Below the pieces are notes generated by a model. The model saw only the letters and a program-made list of their open reading frames with translations, was not told the origin of the DNA and did no database searches. Positions 1 to 13,503 of a stretch of 64,000 nt of DNA are shown piece after piece; the stretch's first letter is position 1; the number at the start of each line of letters is the position of its first letter. Source of the stretch: Oryzias latipes (lineage: Eukaryota > Chordata > Actinopteri > Beloniformes > Adrianichthyidae); the NCBI RefSeq assembly GCF_002234675.1, contig NC_019879.2, positions 9,615,325 through 9,679,324 on the forward strand, given 5' to 3'. Both the position numbers and the translations under genes were made by a program.

Positions 1-3000
1 TATTTGTCACAACCCGTTCCACTCATTCCTACCTTTGTTCTCGTCTCTGCAGCATTGGTTTGGCAACGCCGGCACACTCCTCCTCTTTTCCGATCTTAGT
101 CACAGGCCTCACTTACGAGGCAGGAGTTGAAGCTTTGCACCAGATGACATGTTTGGCCACTTCCTTGATTTTTCCCTCTGTGCCTTTATCTTTCTCTGCA
201 GGTTTGGAACATAAAGACAAATTCAGCTGCAAGAGTTTTTTAAAGTTACTCTTGTCTAAAGAAATAACAGGAACAATATCCGCCAGGAATGATTTTTATT
301 ACAATTTCTTTTACTGTTTTTAACCCTGTAGAATTCATTTGTGACAGCTGATTCCTGTCTGCCCTGCCTTTACCTGAAGACGGACTCCAGCAGAATCCTG
401 CTTGGGAGAATGTATGTGTGGAAAAAAGATGGAGGGATAAAAAAAATTATTAAAAATCACAGAAGAAATTTGATGATGTTCAAAAATTAACTATAGAGCA
501 ATAAAGTGAATTCTATTTTTGCAAACATTAGTAATGAATTCATTCAGTAATAACACTGTCAAGCCCAGTAGATCAAAGAACAGACAGAATTTTATTTTTT
601 ACGGAATTAGGAGTGTTTATTAAACCCTTTGATGAAAACAGATGTCAATGCCATTTTCTATTAGACACAGACAGCATCACTGATTAAACATTTGGCGATT
701 TCTTAAGTTTTTGCTCACTAAAATGTTAGTTTAAGACGAAAAAATATTATCACCTTATTTACCTGCAGTCTCAAATTTGATCCACACTTTTTTAACATAA
801 TTTACTTGTATATTGAGTTAATTATCAACAGATATTGTTTGATTTTAATGCAGCAAGTTGTCATTTAAAATATGTATACCATTTGATGAGTTATTTTCAC
901 CATAGAGTTTGGAAAATAAGCTAAATTTTCCCACCAAATGTGTTTTGGAGATTTCACCGAAGCAGCCATTTTGAAATGAGTAGGAAAAGCCTTTCTACTG
1001 CCCCTAGTGGAATGCTGATTAACTACAGGCCAGAAAACATGGACCAAGTTATATACAAGGAACATTTGGATCATGCTATTGAGATAGGGGTCTAAGAAAT
1101 GCTTGTATATCTAAATGCATATGGGATTAAAATGGTTGCTGTATGTTGCTGACTGTAAAAAGCATACAGTGATGCAGTCCAAAAAGATGAAAACTTAGAT
1201 TTACAAGTGAAAACTTTCATGTCATTTTAGTTTTGAGTGCTTAAAAAGATGGAGCGGGGGGGTTTTAGTGGTCATTTAGCAGCCTGAGACCCGGGGACGT
1301 TGTCAAAATCGCAGGAAAAAGAAAGAGAAAAACTATGTTTACTCAAACTGTGTGATGTCTTTCACATAAATTAAGGTGAACCTTTTGTAGATGTACAGAA
1401 AGGAGGCCCTGGCGTAAGTCATTGAGTCAACATTTTCTCTGAAAATTGTTTGGCTTGGGTCACAAGGTTACCTGTTGATTACTATTGTGTTGCTTGACAA
1501 AGCAGGGCAGGACAAAAAATGTTCACAGAACAAACCTGGTGTCCCCAGGGACTCAAACTCTGTATATATGGCATCTTTTGTGCAAAGTCAATGAGTATTG
1601 AGGTTCTATGCATGTTTGACTTCCTGTCAACTTGTTTCAGGTTCTGCTATCTGTCTTATTTACAGGAGAGAAGACATTCTTATTAAACCAGCATAAGTGA
1701 TCATGAATTTACATAAGAATCAATATAACAGCACCCGTATTTGAATAGTTTTTATGTGTCCTATGGTTTTAAAAGGATCTTTAGGAATATATAAAAAAAT
1801 ATGCGTTTTGGTTTTTTTTTTTGCAAACAAGCCTTTAACAAAATAAAATTTCTAAATTATCAGAATGTAAACCTGTTAATAACGTTTTTGCAATAATGCG
1901 TTAAAGTTTTTTTTCTGAACTCTCATATGTAAAAAGGCAGAGATTGCTTCAGGCGTTTTACATGGTGATAGATCTTCTTTATCAGTGTAAAAGTAATACT
2001 ACATAACAAGCTTTAGGTTCTGTTTTGTGAAGCACAAAAACCCTGAATGAGTCCAACAATTCAGAAGGTGGAGGCTTTATTGGTGCTTACTGTACTGTAA
2101 CTTGCTGCAGCTGCAAACTGAATATCTCTGAATGACACGCTTGTAACTTAAGCAGAAATGTTTAGTCCATAAAGTGTCATTGGAGAAGCTCAAGATCTCT
2201 ACTGTTCTTCAACAAAAAAGGGGAAAAAGACTCTTTAAAGTTACATATGAAACTGTCTCTAATTATCCCCTCAACGGATTAAGGCATGAACTTTTTCCCC
2301 TCCTTTTTTTCCCTGTTCCAACTCATCAACCAGCCGTCTCTGTTGACCTACTTCTGCAGTGGACACAGGAAGCTGTAGAAGAGACAGGCCTCACCCAAAG
2401 TCTCCTCTCTGGTCCCGATAGATGCTTTGGATTTAAACACGGTCACTGAGAGACAGAGAAGGACAGAAGCGGTCAGAGAAAAAGCTAAAGGCATTCTCAT
2501 CCATAACTTCATTGGCATTTTATCCATCAGGTTAATTGAGTGCACATCATTGATCTTTTATGTGTCCCCAGCTGACAAGGATAGCATTGACTGAATGCAG
2601 TTGTTTGCAGCTGGTCGAGTATTTTCATCCAAAATGACTTGAGTGTAAACTATGGGGTAGTTGTGACACATGTGTTGCATTCACTTTGAGAAATGTTCCC
2701 TCATTTTGGTGCCGGCAGGGCACTTCTTCCACTCAAATCTGAGCTGGAATTATTTGTCATTTGCTTCCAAAATGTCATTAACTGAAGTTAGAATGTCTTT
2801 TATTTCAAACAGGTAGCTCAGATCTTTAAAAAAAGAAAAAAATATTTTCTCTGCGTGGAAACCGACTGAGACAATTAAAATGCAAGAACACACCACAATA
2901 ACACACAAAAAGACACGTGGGTTTGTGCGTTTTTTTTCTTTTGACTCATACAGATTCTTCCCACACAATATGACCTTTCAGAGGCTTTTCGTATTTTTAA

Positions 3001-5300
3001 TATCCAAATTGGGTGAGACTAAACTCCTGCACAACTAAATGCGCTCTTTGGTGGTAAAGTTTTATTTAGATAAATAGAAGCATCAACTTTTGTGCTTTTA
3101 GGCAGCTACGTCTACAGGAAGGAAATGTGGGACATTTTGAACAATATAACTTCATTTTTTTATCTGTTTTTATCCCAAACCCGAAATATTAAAGGTTCTT
3201 TTTAATATATATGGAAAAATTGTAAGAATTTACAGAACAAACTCCCCGTCAAGAGATTTTCATTCAACAAGAAATTCATCTTTCGGTTTACGCGGACGCG
3301 TTATTGCGCATGTGCGTCTCGCGTTTTCAGTAAGTCGAAAAGTGTTTGGGCGACCACACTTCTATTATGAAACACAAGGAGACATAATATTACAAGCATA
3401 CAAACCCACACAAACTTTCATGAATGCTATACAAAGCGTCATATGAGTTTGAGTAGAGTTTTTTTATTTACGTTTTCATTTTAATGTGTTCTCGCCCACT
3501 GATGATGGACAGATATCTAAATGACAACAAAATTAATAAACGGGTGTCTGGATTTTAAAATCTATCCATGACTATTTAGCAATCTTACTCATCGGTGACA
3601 TTTAGGCTGAGAACTGCAGCCCCATCACATAATTGCGCCTGATCACTGTCTCTTCTTTGCATCCTGACTCCCACACACCGCGCAAATATTCAAATCCCGC
3701 TAAATGCGTGACACCATCAGAAACAGGACACAAACCTCGTTTGTGTTCAGGTCATTCAGTGTTCATTTGCACAACTGCTCAAGCCAAGAAGCTCATAATC
3801 AAAGTGAGTAAAATGAGCCCGTGACGCCTCGTTTCTAAAATTTGCAGTTTGTTTGGCTTTCTTCAGGCTAGATATTTAATAAAGATTGAGATAAATAAAA
3901 AAATATCCCCTAACCCATTTGTCCACGCAAAATATTTCTAATGTGGAGATGAAAATTCTGAAAAAATGCAGTTTCTGCTTATAATTTTGAATTTTAAAAA
4001 ATCCTGGGAAAAATGACACATTTCCAGTTTTAAATAAGGAAACGGGTCATTCCGTCTGTTTAAACATTATAATGCATCTTCTTTAAATGTCCTCGTGCAG
4101 TTAAAGTAAGCACATTTGGAATACATTTTATGAGAAACAATGTTTGGCGCAACAGGAAGTAGTGCTTCAACCTAATTTTCTTAACTTTTTTGTCACAGAG
4201 AAAACGTTTATATCAGTCCACGTGCCATACTTAAAGCAGTGTGAGTTTATAAACTCTGGTTACCCTTTCTCCTGTTTTATTGAGCATGAAGTGTCGTTAT
4301 TGACAGTTGTGCGTGTGTTTCCTTCTCAGTAAAAACGAGAATCCATCTGAAAAAAGGCCTCTGCGTGTCAAACTATCCCTCTTGTTTTGTCAGTCCCCAA
4401 TTTTGGGGCAATTGATGCGTTGACCTCTTCCTAATAATGCCGGTAAATATCTTTTGGGAAAGAATTTAAGTAGTGCATTTCATCTGAACACTTGTTTGAA
4501 TAGCTCTGCGCCGTTATGTTTCGCAGCTTAACGGGTACAGAGTGTTTTACACCCTGAACTTCTGCTCAAAGTTGACTTAAAAGCGCGTGCAGACTTTGGG
4601 GACCTATACTTTTTTCATGTTTGAGTTGCTGTCAAACAGCACATTTAATATATTCAAATGCTTTTTGCAAAGCATTACTTATATAAGGACCCGTTTCTTT
4701 GAAAATAAATATGGTTTAAAGACATTTGGAGACGCACCGTTAAGCAGACGTGCCTCCATAGTTTCATCTCGGCCTCTGAAACTCACTTCCCTTTTGCAGG
4801 TACACGCTGTCTCTTCACTCGGCCTTCGTGTCATCAAGAATCCTGTCTGCGCTCTGAGGTCAAAATGATGAACAGTGGAAGGAAGAAGACTGGCAGTGAC
4901 TTTAGAAATTGTCTGAAGGCTCGTAAGCGCGCGCAAAGACTCTGGGGGTGGGTGGTGATAGTGACTTCACTGATACGAACGACTTCCTGACGCAACGCCA
5001 CTGTAACAGAGCGGGGAAACAGGGTGTTCACCTTTCATCCGATGAACCTTCATGATCCTATTTCTGCATAGTAAGCCGTCTCAGACGTCCCTGCCCTCTG
5101 CTCGGGAACACTTGTCTGTCCGTCAATGAGACTATTCTTGCTTATGTAGTTGTGTATTTTCCAATTATTTTGGACCTTGTTACATTTGCTTTCAACTGAG
5201 AAATTCCACAAATCAGTGAGTAACCAAGTTAAATTTGCGCATTTTTTTCTCTTATTTGTCTCCCTGAGGACTTTTAGTTTGTGGGGCATGGATAAAAGTC
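1..5300. other. Gene-poor AT-rich intergenic stretch
   Basis: I see no supportable gene here. The open frames are short (under about 95 codons), do not resemble known proteins and lack convincing exon borders. An acceptor-like tract ending in CTGCAG lies at 43-52 and another at about 4788-4799, but no exon of recognisable protein follows either. The sequence is AT-rich with short homopolymer runs. It may be intergenic, or an intron of a gene that starts outside the window. Confidence 0.5.
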
Positions 5301-6060
5301 ACATTTACCGAACTGCGCTACAAACGGACACTCGCGCGTGCCCCTTAGCTCTTCTGGGGGAAGTTTTCATTGCTGCACTGCACGCCTTAGAATCCCGTAG
5401 AGTTTTAAGACAGGAGGCGCGCGCATGCATGCATGCAGGCGCCGCGGAGTGTGAGCCAGTGGATAGAAATCGGCGCCGTTGATGCCTCAGCTCCATACGC
5501 GCGCGCGCGCTCGGACGCACCGATCACATCGGGACCTGGCTCTACGTCCTGCGCGGTCTTTTTCACTTTGAAAGGATGCTGGGCGCCCCGAACACGTGAG
5601 CCGCGCGGATGAAACCACTCAAACACGCGCGATTTGGATGAGGGGCTTCACTGCGCGCCGGAGATCTAGGCGGTTAAAGTGCGCTCAGATGTTGTTGTTT
5701 GTCTTTTTTTTCTCTCTCCCTCCCTCTCTCGGTCGCTCTGTGCTGCCACCGCTCCGCCCCCCCCCCCCGCCCCCCGCAACATTGACGCAACCAAACATAC
5801 TGGAACAAAAGAAACAACTTCCTTGAAGCTTTGCTGAAACTGCACTTTGTCAGAGAATGGAAGCGTGCTGTTAAACTTCCCGGCATGGATGGAAACGTCG
5901 ACGCGCGCAGGGTGTCACCGGCTTCCAGCGAGGGAGATGCGTGCGGGCGATCACTTCGGAACGCACCCAATCTGCAGCCAAGTAAGTGCCACGAAAACAT
6001 TCACCGGAGTCATTTAGACTTTTGTAACCTCTCGACGAGGTGAGCGGCTGGGTCAAACCC
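5300..6060. promoter_or_regulatory. CpG-rich promoter-like block
   Basis: This block is much richer in G+C and CpG than its surroundings, with runs of alternating GCGCGC near 5419 and 5500 and a C-rich run near 5758-5775. It ends at a good splice donor (GTAAGT at 5982). The composition, abrupt borders and donor suggest a promoter with a first exon on the plus strand. The owner is unknown. By human synteny, DLEU7 or a lncRNA of the DLEU region could lie on this side of DLEU2, but nothing in the sequence proves that. Confidence 0.5.
5885..5981 (+). CDS. Candidate first coding exon, unidentified protein (partial)
   Basis: An ATG at 5885 opens a frame of 32 codons plus one base that runs into a canonical donor (CAA then GTAAGT at 5982). 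The peptide starts MDGNVDARRVSP and ends NAPNLQP. It is polar with no signal peptide or membrane segment. A short upstream frame (ATG at 5856, six codons then TAA) precedes it in the same block. I do not recognise the protein and cannot find the next exon, so this may equally be a noncoding first exon. The evidence is the CpG context, the open frame and the donor. Confidence 0.25.
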
Positions 6061-6377
6061 CGCAAAGGCTCAACGATTTTGTGCAGCGGAATAAAGTTTT
6101 ATTTTCCAGCCTGAATCGTGTGTGGATAAACGAAGCCTGTTTATTATTAAGCATGTTATTATTATGCATATGACACGTTTGAAGTGCGTTTAAACCATTG
6201 ATGAGTAAACTGTCGCGTGCGCAAATGCTTTTATGTCGCTTTATGCAGACATGTTTGGTTTGGTGTAAATTGGGAGTGTGGGTGAATGATAGTACATCAT
6301 CAACAGCAGTACATTCAGTCGCCGGCTCCGAGACAAACCCGGTGAATTAAACCAAGTCGTTTTAAACGAGACTTTCG

Positions 6378-6710
6378 TCAACGCGACGTCACGGCTTGAG
6401 GTGAAGAGCGCAACTTTGCGGTTTGATGCGGAGTTCGGGGCGCGCGCTCACTCGGCTTTTGTCGCCTCGGTGTTTTTACGGCACCGAACAAAGGGCTGGA
6501 TGAAGTACTCGACTCGGCACGGAGCGTCGGTGGAGGGCAGGCGGGCTGTTTACAATAATAACACGATAGTCGTGACGTCACCACGACTGACAGCGACCTC
6601 GGCCAATCAGAGCGTCGCCCGGCCAACAGCAACACGCTATATTTGGAAGGGGGTTACATCATCGAGGCACAACAGAGGAGTGCTTAAGGTGGGACTTCCG
6701 CAGTAAATCT
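6378..6710 (+). promoter_or_regulatory. Compact promoter with CRE, CCAAT and TATA-like elements
   Basis: A perfect palindromic cAMP response element TGACGTCA lies at 6573-6580, a CCAATCA box at 6603-6609 and a TATATTT box at 6637-6643, in that order and spacing, within a CpG-rich block. A second GACGTCAC lies near 6385. Transcription would start near 6668 on the plus strand, and a weak donor (AAG then GTGGGA) follows at 6689. The arrangement resembles a CREB-responsive core promoter. I cannot name the gene. Confidence 0.45.
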
Positions 6711-7129
6711 CAATTTGTAGTCCAGAAACAGGACAATGCACACAACAGTGATGTGTTAGAAGACTTTTATTGATGATTTAATAATTCTCTGAATTAGCTG
6801 GACTTGTTTGTTTTACTCACACTTTTTTTAACAAACAAGTTTTCCTCTGTTGAATAAATTAAGCATTGGGTAACACTTAATCAAATAAAATTCTGGACTG
6901 TCAAAAGAAAAGAAATAATGTTATAAGAATATCCTTTTGAGGAGGAAGCTGTTTTCAATGACTCCAAATCAGCTGAGCTGTTACATTTCATTGCAACTGC
7001 ACAAATAACAGCGGCAATGACACAATGTAAAATAGATGGTGTGATACAGCAGCCATAATGTTTCCAGATGAGTTTGTGTTGGTACAAACCCATAGACATG
7101 ACATTTAAAAAAAACTAAATTATCCCCAA

Positions 7130-7490
7130 ATTTAAAAAAGTATTGTTTCCTCAAATTAATCATTTGTGGCAATAAATAAGTATTTTGTGCACATTTTGAG
7201 GCCAAAAATTTGCCTTTTGTGTGCCCAAATTAGCATTTTGTGCACAGAAACAAGTATTTTGTGGCCACAAATGAGTATTTTAGTGTTTTCATTTTTTACT
7301 GCAAATTTGTGTGTACAAAATGCTAATATGTTCCCAACAAAATACTAGTTTTAGTGCACAGTATACTACATTGTGCACACAACTTGCTAGCTTGTGCCCA
7401 CAAAATGCCAGTTTGTCCCCCAAAAATGCTAATTTGTGTGCACAAAATACAAAAAATCCTACTTTATTAATTAAAAATGATCTAATATGC
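7130..7490. repeat. Array of short inverted GTGCACAAAATGCTAATTTG-type units
   Basis: The segment is built from imperfect units of about 20 bases, such as TTTTGTGCACA and AAAATGCTAATTTGTG, in both orientations. The left end carries AATTAATCATTTGTGGC and the right end an approximate inverse. The same structure recurs at 57885-58060, so this is a dispersed, self-complementary repeat, probably a foldback or MITE-like element. It carries no coding capacity. Confidence 0.6.
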
Positions 7491-9069
7491 TAAAACTCTG
7501 TAATGCCTGCAAATAAGATCCCCCCCCTCAATTCATGCTGTGTTTAGTTTATTATAACATTGACTTAAGAGATACCTGTCACAAATTTACATGTTGAAGC
7601 TAAATTTTTTGTGCTTCTACTTTAGTCAAAATCTCTATTGTTGGCAACGTGCTCTGTGTCTTGAAGTTGTGTACAGTAAGCGCTGAGTGTTGAAGAACTA
7701 AACTGTCGCTTGATTCAAATAAATATTTTCTTCCATACTTAGAAAAGAAGATAGCAGAAACTTCATAATGAGGTAGTGTGATCTGACTTGCTACAATTTG
7801 GATAAACTTTTTTCACAATGATCTGTTTTTATTCTAATTAGGCTTTCAAAACTATGTCATATATATCTATATCAAATATCAAATATTTATCAAGACTGTA
7901 AAATAAAAGAGCAAAAATTTTGGTGTGCCTATGATGATGAATTAATTATTTGACAATATGTATGTTTATACTTTGACGGCTCAAGTAGATAGAAAAGTTT
8001 AGCTCCAAACACGAAGTGAAGCGTGAATGTGAAAATGGGTTGAAGAATGAAGACCTGCACTTTCACTCGAAGCACATTTCCACAACAAGCAAAGCACTTT
8101 GTAGTCTGTATGGACAATTTATTCCATATAGTCCTAACTTAACCTCTGGCATTGTTACATTGAGATAACAATGAATATTTACAAGATATATTTGACCAAA
8201 TTTGTCAATATTTTACAAAATGCAACTTTTATGATTGGAAAAAAACTCCTGATTTTTAGAAAATTCAATGTTTCTCCCCAAACAGCAGAGAACGCCTTGC
8301 AAAGAAAAAGGATGCAGTGCAGACATTTTCTTTTGCCTGAGTCCAGTGGATTTGACCTGTGGAGTGAGCCTGTATTTTGTTTGGTCTTTGTGACATTTCT
8401 CTATGTGGCTTATCCTAAAACTACTCTATACACTGAATCTGTTCGGCCTCTTGATTATTTCTTAGTCCCTTGACGCCTATTGATGCAAATGTGGATGCAA
8501 CCCTTTTGGCCCCAAATTGCCCTAATATCGCATCTCATTGAAGGCAAAAACATAAGTGATCTTATTTTTTTCATAACTGGAAATAAATGTAGGCACTAGG
8601 GGTTAAGCATTTTTTTGTCGTCGTTGCACAATATTAGATGACACATCCTATATTCAAATCAATTAACTTTCTCTTGTATTTTCTGCCAGTTTTTAGAGTA
8701 AGCTAAAGTGACAATTCAAGTAAAATTTCTTGAAATGGTTAATCATTTCATCAAAAAATGTTGTATTTCAGTTGGGGGGGGTTACTTTTGACCTAACCAA
8801 AACTTCCTTTCCAAATTACCGTTACTGGGTGGCAATGAACTGGTTCTTGTTTGTATGTGTGTCCTTATGGAGAGTTTGGTGAATAATTCGGTTATGGAAA
8901 AAGTACTACAACAGCAGGAAAACATCACGACTCGTGTTTTGCTAGTGAGACTTAAACGTGTCCTGGAGTATCTTTCCTTAAGATTGGAGTCAGAATGGAA
9001 GCTGTTTTACACAGGATGCAAAAACTCACATCACTGAGGTTATTATTCAGACCTTTTAGGCCTTGTGCA

Positions 9070-9102
9070 CATAGACTGTAAAAACTGTTTTTACAGTCTA
9101 TG
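9070..9102. repeat. Perfect 16-bp inverted repeat with 1-nt loop
   Basis: The arm CATAGACTGTAAAAAC (9070-9085) is followed, after a single T, by its exact reverse complement (9087-9102). It could be a hairpin in RNA or the relic of a short foldback element. No T-tract or gene end suggests a terminator role. Confidence 0.7.
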
Positions 9103-11063
9103 CTTCTGCTTCACACCCTTCAGCGTCTTGGCAGAATACCTGATATTTATTTTGAAAAAGGTGTTATAACAGAACTGCATTCTATAAGAAATGTTTCTAC
9201 TATGTTTTGTCACTCCTTTCTGAAGTTTTACAACACGTGAAAAGGCCAAAAGAACACTTTTCTTTGTTCTTACAAAACGCTCATTCTCATCAGTTCTTTT
9301 CGCCAGTGGACTCTCCAGACTTTTTCTCTCCATAATTGACCCCCATTAGGCCGCTCTATGAATTATGCCCACTTAATTTGATTGCTGTGTGAAAATCTGC
9401 ATGGGAGTGTACAGAGGCAAACCAAAGGGGGGGGGGGCTTCTTTAACCGTGAAATTTGCTGCTGCAACATGTGACACTCGAGCAGTAGAAGTCTGTTATA
9501 CGCTTCTGCCAGACATTTTGCTGGTCATGGGACTTCTTTTAAGGCAATGTCTGTTCGAAACGAAAGGCAACGTTTCAGTGGACACACACACACACACACA
9601 TAGCAAATTTACATGTGAAGAAGCAAGCGGCATGTGTGCGTGTGTTTTATAGCAGCCAGGGGTTAATGTGACCACCTTGCAGCTCTTCTGGTACAAAGAG
9701 GTCAGAGGTCTGTGTTGCGTTTTCAGGATGACCTGCTAGTGACTATTAGCCATTGATAAATGTGATGTCCCACAAGTGTGCGGGCTGGACCCCTCCAAAG
9801 GGGGAGGTGTCACAACACGCCCCACGCTAACGTCCCAGCCGACCCCACCTCGACCAGTGTACACACACACAAACGCACACACTCTGCCCTGCTGACAGGA
9901 GCACAAGGGGGCAGCTGCTACAGATGTCTAAGAGGGGGAGGGGAGCTGCGGAGACGTCAATGGAGAGCCTCTGCAGTGTGGAGTTCTCTTTGGGGCTTAT
10001 TGTATTCTCCAGAGACCGAGACTAAGGAATACGCCGTGTTAATAAAGTAAGCTCGTAGTCTTTTATACTCGGAGTGGAGCTCAGAGGGATTTGACTTTTG
10101 CTGCAAAGTGTCTAATGTTCCTAAAAGTCACAAGGGCTGACATTCAAAAGACGGACTTGGTGAAAAAGTGATCCGTCTCTCCAGAGTGTTTGTGAACAAC
10201 GGAGAACTCTGCTGTGCATGGACATAAAGCATGACAAAAATGACATTTCATAACTTTGTGATGTGGCATGGGGACAAACACTTTTAAGGAGCATCTGCTG
10301 GTCCTAAGGTTAACATAAAAACTGCACACTGTTTATTTTAACTTTGACCTTATTTAGAAAAGTTTGGTGATTTCAGTCTGCCTTTTGCTAATATTTTAGG
10401 AATGTAAAAGAGACAAATAGGGGTTTGACAATTAATCCGCTGAATGGATGAACCTATTTCTATTCTTACGATCCAACCAGATCGATGTGTCTGAGGGAAG
10501 TTGTAAATCGAATCGACTATACCATTATAAAATCGGTTCAAAATGAAAAAAACGATCATACCTATATTGGGAAAATACCATGATTAATGGATTGAGGCCT
10601 GGCAGGTTGATTTTACTACAACATAAAAACGACAGTGTCATCACAGCGGACAACACGTGATGTCAGTAAAAAATGACCAGTCCATCATTCCAGTCCAATG
10701 TGTAGACTTTGAATTCAGCAAAGACACGTGACCATAAAGGGTGCTAGAATAATGTTCCTTTTGGATTATTTGGATGTGGAAAAACAACAGTGGGCTGAAC
10801 TTTATAGAACTAAAATGTGAATGGATTTGACATGCATTCTTGTTTAATTGTTTGTTTGTGCACATATTTGATTTACACTTGATTATCTTGCAGGAAACAC
10901 AAGAAATCTGGGTTTTTGGACTAAAGATGTCCTGGATGGATTTTAGGTTAGCGAATCAGGTTGTTCAAAATGAACCAATATCGATTGTAATTGTATCATC
11001 AATCACAAATTATGATATGAATCTAATCATTGTTAAAACGATTCTATTCACCCCTAAGAGATA

Positions 11064-11141
11064 CAGTACAGACCAAAGGTTTTGACACACCTTCTCATTC
11101 ATTTGAATGAGAAGGTGTGTCCAAACGTTTGGTCTGTACTG
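11064..11141. mobile_element. 78-bp palindromic Tc1-type MITE (two fused TIRs)
   Basis: The segment starts CAGTACAGACCAAA and ends with the near-exact inverse, meeting at CTCATTCA-TT-TGAATGAG. It is flanked by TA on both sides (11062-11063 and 11142-11143), the Tc1/mariner target. The outer sequence (AAGGTGTGTCCAAAC) matches the right end of the larger Tc1 element at 40470-42027, so it belongs to the same family with all internal sequence lost. It is inserted inside an older AT-rich repeat. Confidence 0.85.
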
Positions 11142-13503
11142 TACAAATCGAAAAAATTAATTGAGCACAGGGAGTGACAGCAGTATAGGTTTGAAACCAT
11201 AGATACGGACAAGATAATGTTGGTGAAAAGGTATAAAATCGATTGGGAAGTGAAGAATCGGTTTCTGGCAAACTGTTAGTTTCTCTCCCTGAAGTGTCTC
11301 TGCTGTCTGCCTTTTTATGTTCACGTGATGCAAGCAAAAAGACGTTAACTTACAAGCTTGCTTTTACTACGTCGGGTCATTTACACATTTGTGTGTTGTG
11401 TGCACTAAACAATACCTGAATAAATCAAAATGACACTTTTTTTTTAACTACAAAGAACAAAGCAGTCTAAGAGACCCAAAATGTGAGGTTGTAATGTATG
11501 AAGCTGTTATGTTAAAGACATTTTGCTTTGTTGCCTAAAATAAAGAGTACCAGTAAGAAAAAATGTTTATTTTTTTTAAAAGGCATTCTCATTTATACTT
11601 TTAAATGCCAAATAAATAATATATATCTAGATTGTACCTGTTTAGGTAAAAGAATTGGAGTGGATCGTATCACCACAAAGTTAGTTAACTCTTTGATGGA
11701 TCAATTTTTATTGAGATATTAGTGTCGAATCATGTGAGAGTGGAAAGATACCCTAAAACATTTTCTTGCTGTTTCTGATGCTCAGTTTTGCCTGATGTTA
11801 ACCAGCTCGGGGTCTTGTGAAGGACCGTTGACGAAAGGAGAGGGAGAACCCCAGAAAAAGTGTAGAAGTAGCAGAGCCCTAACAGCCAAATATGTGGGCA
11901 AGTCATCGAACTTGAAATCAAATTACACTGAGAATAAAACTACACCATATTGGCCAAGCTGTGGCTGAAACATCTTGATAAGCGACACTGTGGCTCTTGT
12001 TCGTCCACCAGAAGACAAGGGAAAGGCCATGCTGGTCTTGTCCAACCTCATGAAGAGATGCATTATGATGTTATTTCATTTAGCTGTGGAAAGAAAAGAA
12101 AACCTGTGGGATTGCAGGGCCGTCTGAGTAGCATGGTTCATTTGTGTAGTAACATGTGACTTGTGTTTTCGTGAGTCATAAGGATCTCCTGCCTAATGGA
12201 AGGCAGTGTGTGCTCATGTGACGGTGACACAATGCAGGATGAACTGTATAGTATTCACTCAGCTCAGGTTGGCTACTGTTTTGGCTCAGCTATTTAGTAC
12301 CCATATGCTTCTCTTCTTTTTTTCTAAATCGTTGCGATCCTGCTAGTTTCTGGCACACGTACATGTATGTCAACACTTTTTTTTTTGTGGTAAACTATCA
12401 AAACTTTGAGATTTTTATTTTATTTTCATATTCTAGTGTTTGATGCCCACATCATAATCTTCTCCTGCTCATTGCTGAGTTTTTGCTGGCTCATCTCTGC
12501 CTCTCCACATGCCTTTTTAACAACAAGGAGCTCCTCCTTGGGAGCTTCCTGTCCAAACCAGTTTATCTGTAAACAAATGTGTTTTTTTCCTCTCCACCCT
12601 ATTGTCCACACCACACCAGAATGCATATACAATGGGCGCCCTCTCTCTCTCAGCCTGCCTGTGTGCTTCAGAATCTGAAAGTCTTACATGTATTTTCAGC
12701 AGTCTAGAAAAAGTTCCTCTTGCTCACAAGTTTACGAGACACGCACAAAAAAAACACATCGCCACCAGGGAAAAAAGACATCTGAGGTCTGAAATTGTGC
12801 AAAGATTTATTTTAAAAGACATGCAGTTATAAAATTAGTGGCATGCACTGGCCTGCATGTGTACTGGGACTTCTCCATGTCTGTTTTTGTCAGGATGATT
12901 TCAAATGATTTGTTCATAAGGAAAGCACTCACAGAAGCTATACCTAAATTCCTGCACAAGGCAAGCATAGCCAACTGATAAAATATTTTAAAAACATGAT
13001 GCATCAGAAAAGAAAATGTAATTAATACCAGAAAAGGCAATGCGACGCTGGCGCAATTTGAGAAATCAATGTTCTTGTGCAAAGCAGGAAAAATAAGACA
13101 GAAAACTATGACCAAAAGGGAGGCTGTGTTTACTATCCCCTTTCTGCCTCACTAACCACACTCTTTTTTTGTTGTTTTCTCTCTTTCAGCATCATTCAGT
13201 TTGCATCTATGGCTTCAGAATTTTACATTATGGCCTGATTACTGTATATGCAGCAGATGTTATGCTACGCGAGCTGTCCTTTGATAGGCCGGCCTCACCC
13301 AAGACAAGCTTTGTTGAGCCAACTGTAAACAAAGTAAAAAATAGCAGTTTATTTCTCATACAAGGAATACATTTCAGTACTTCTGTCGGTGGTGTAAACT
13401 GCCCACAATGCGACTACAAGTCTTTTCTTGCCTGTTGTTGGTCGAAGCATCTTTTTTGTGAGATTGAACTCCATATTTCCTCTAATGCACCTATCAGATA
13501 CTG

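Larger units (their letters stand above)
6720..13500. other. Intergenic stretch with repeats, no recognised gene
   Basis: Apart from the repeats listed separately (7130-7490, 9070-9102, 11064-11141), I see nothing supportable. A (CA)n run lies near 9582-9600. Blocks rich in ATCGAT-like words at about 10430-10560 and 10975-11260 look like one old interspersed repeat, later split by the Tc1-type palindrome at 11064. The frame at 13169-13504 (111 codons) is not recognisable and its upstream part overlaps a polypyrimidine tract with an AG at 13188-13189. Confidence 0.4.
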
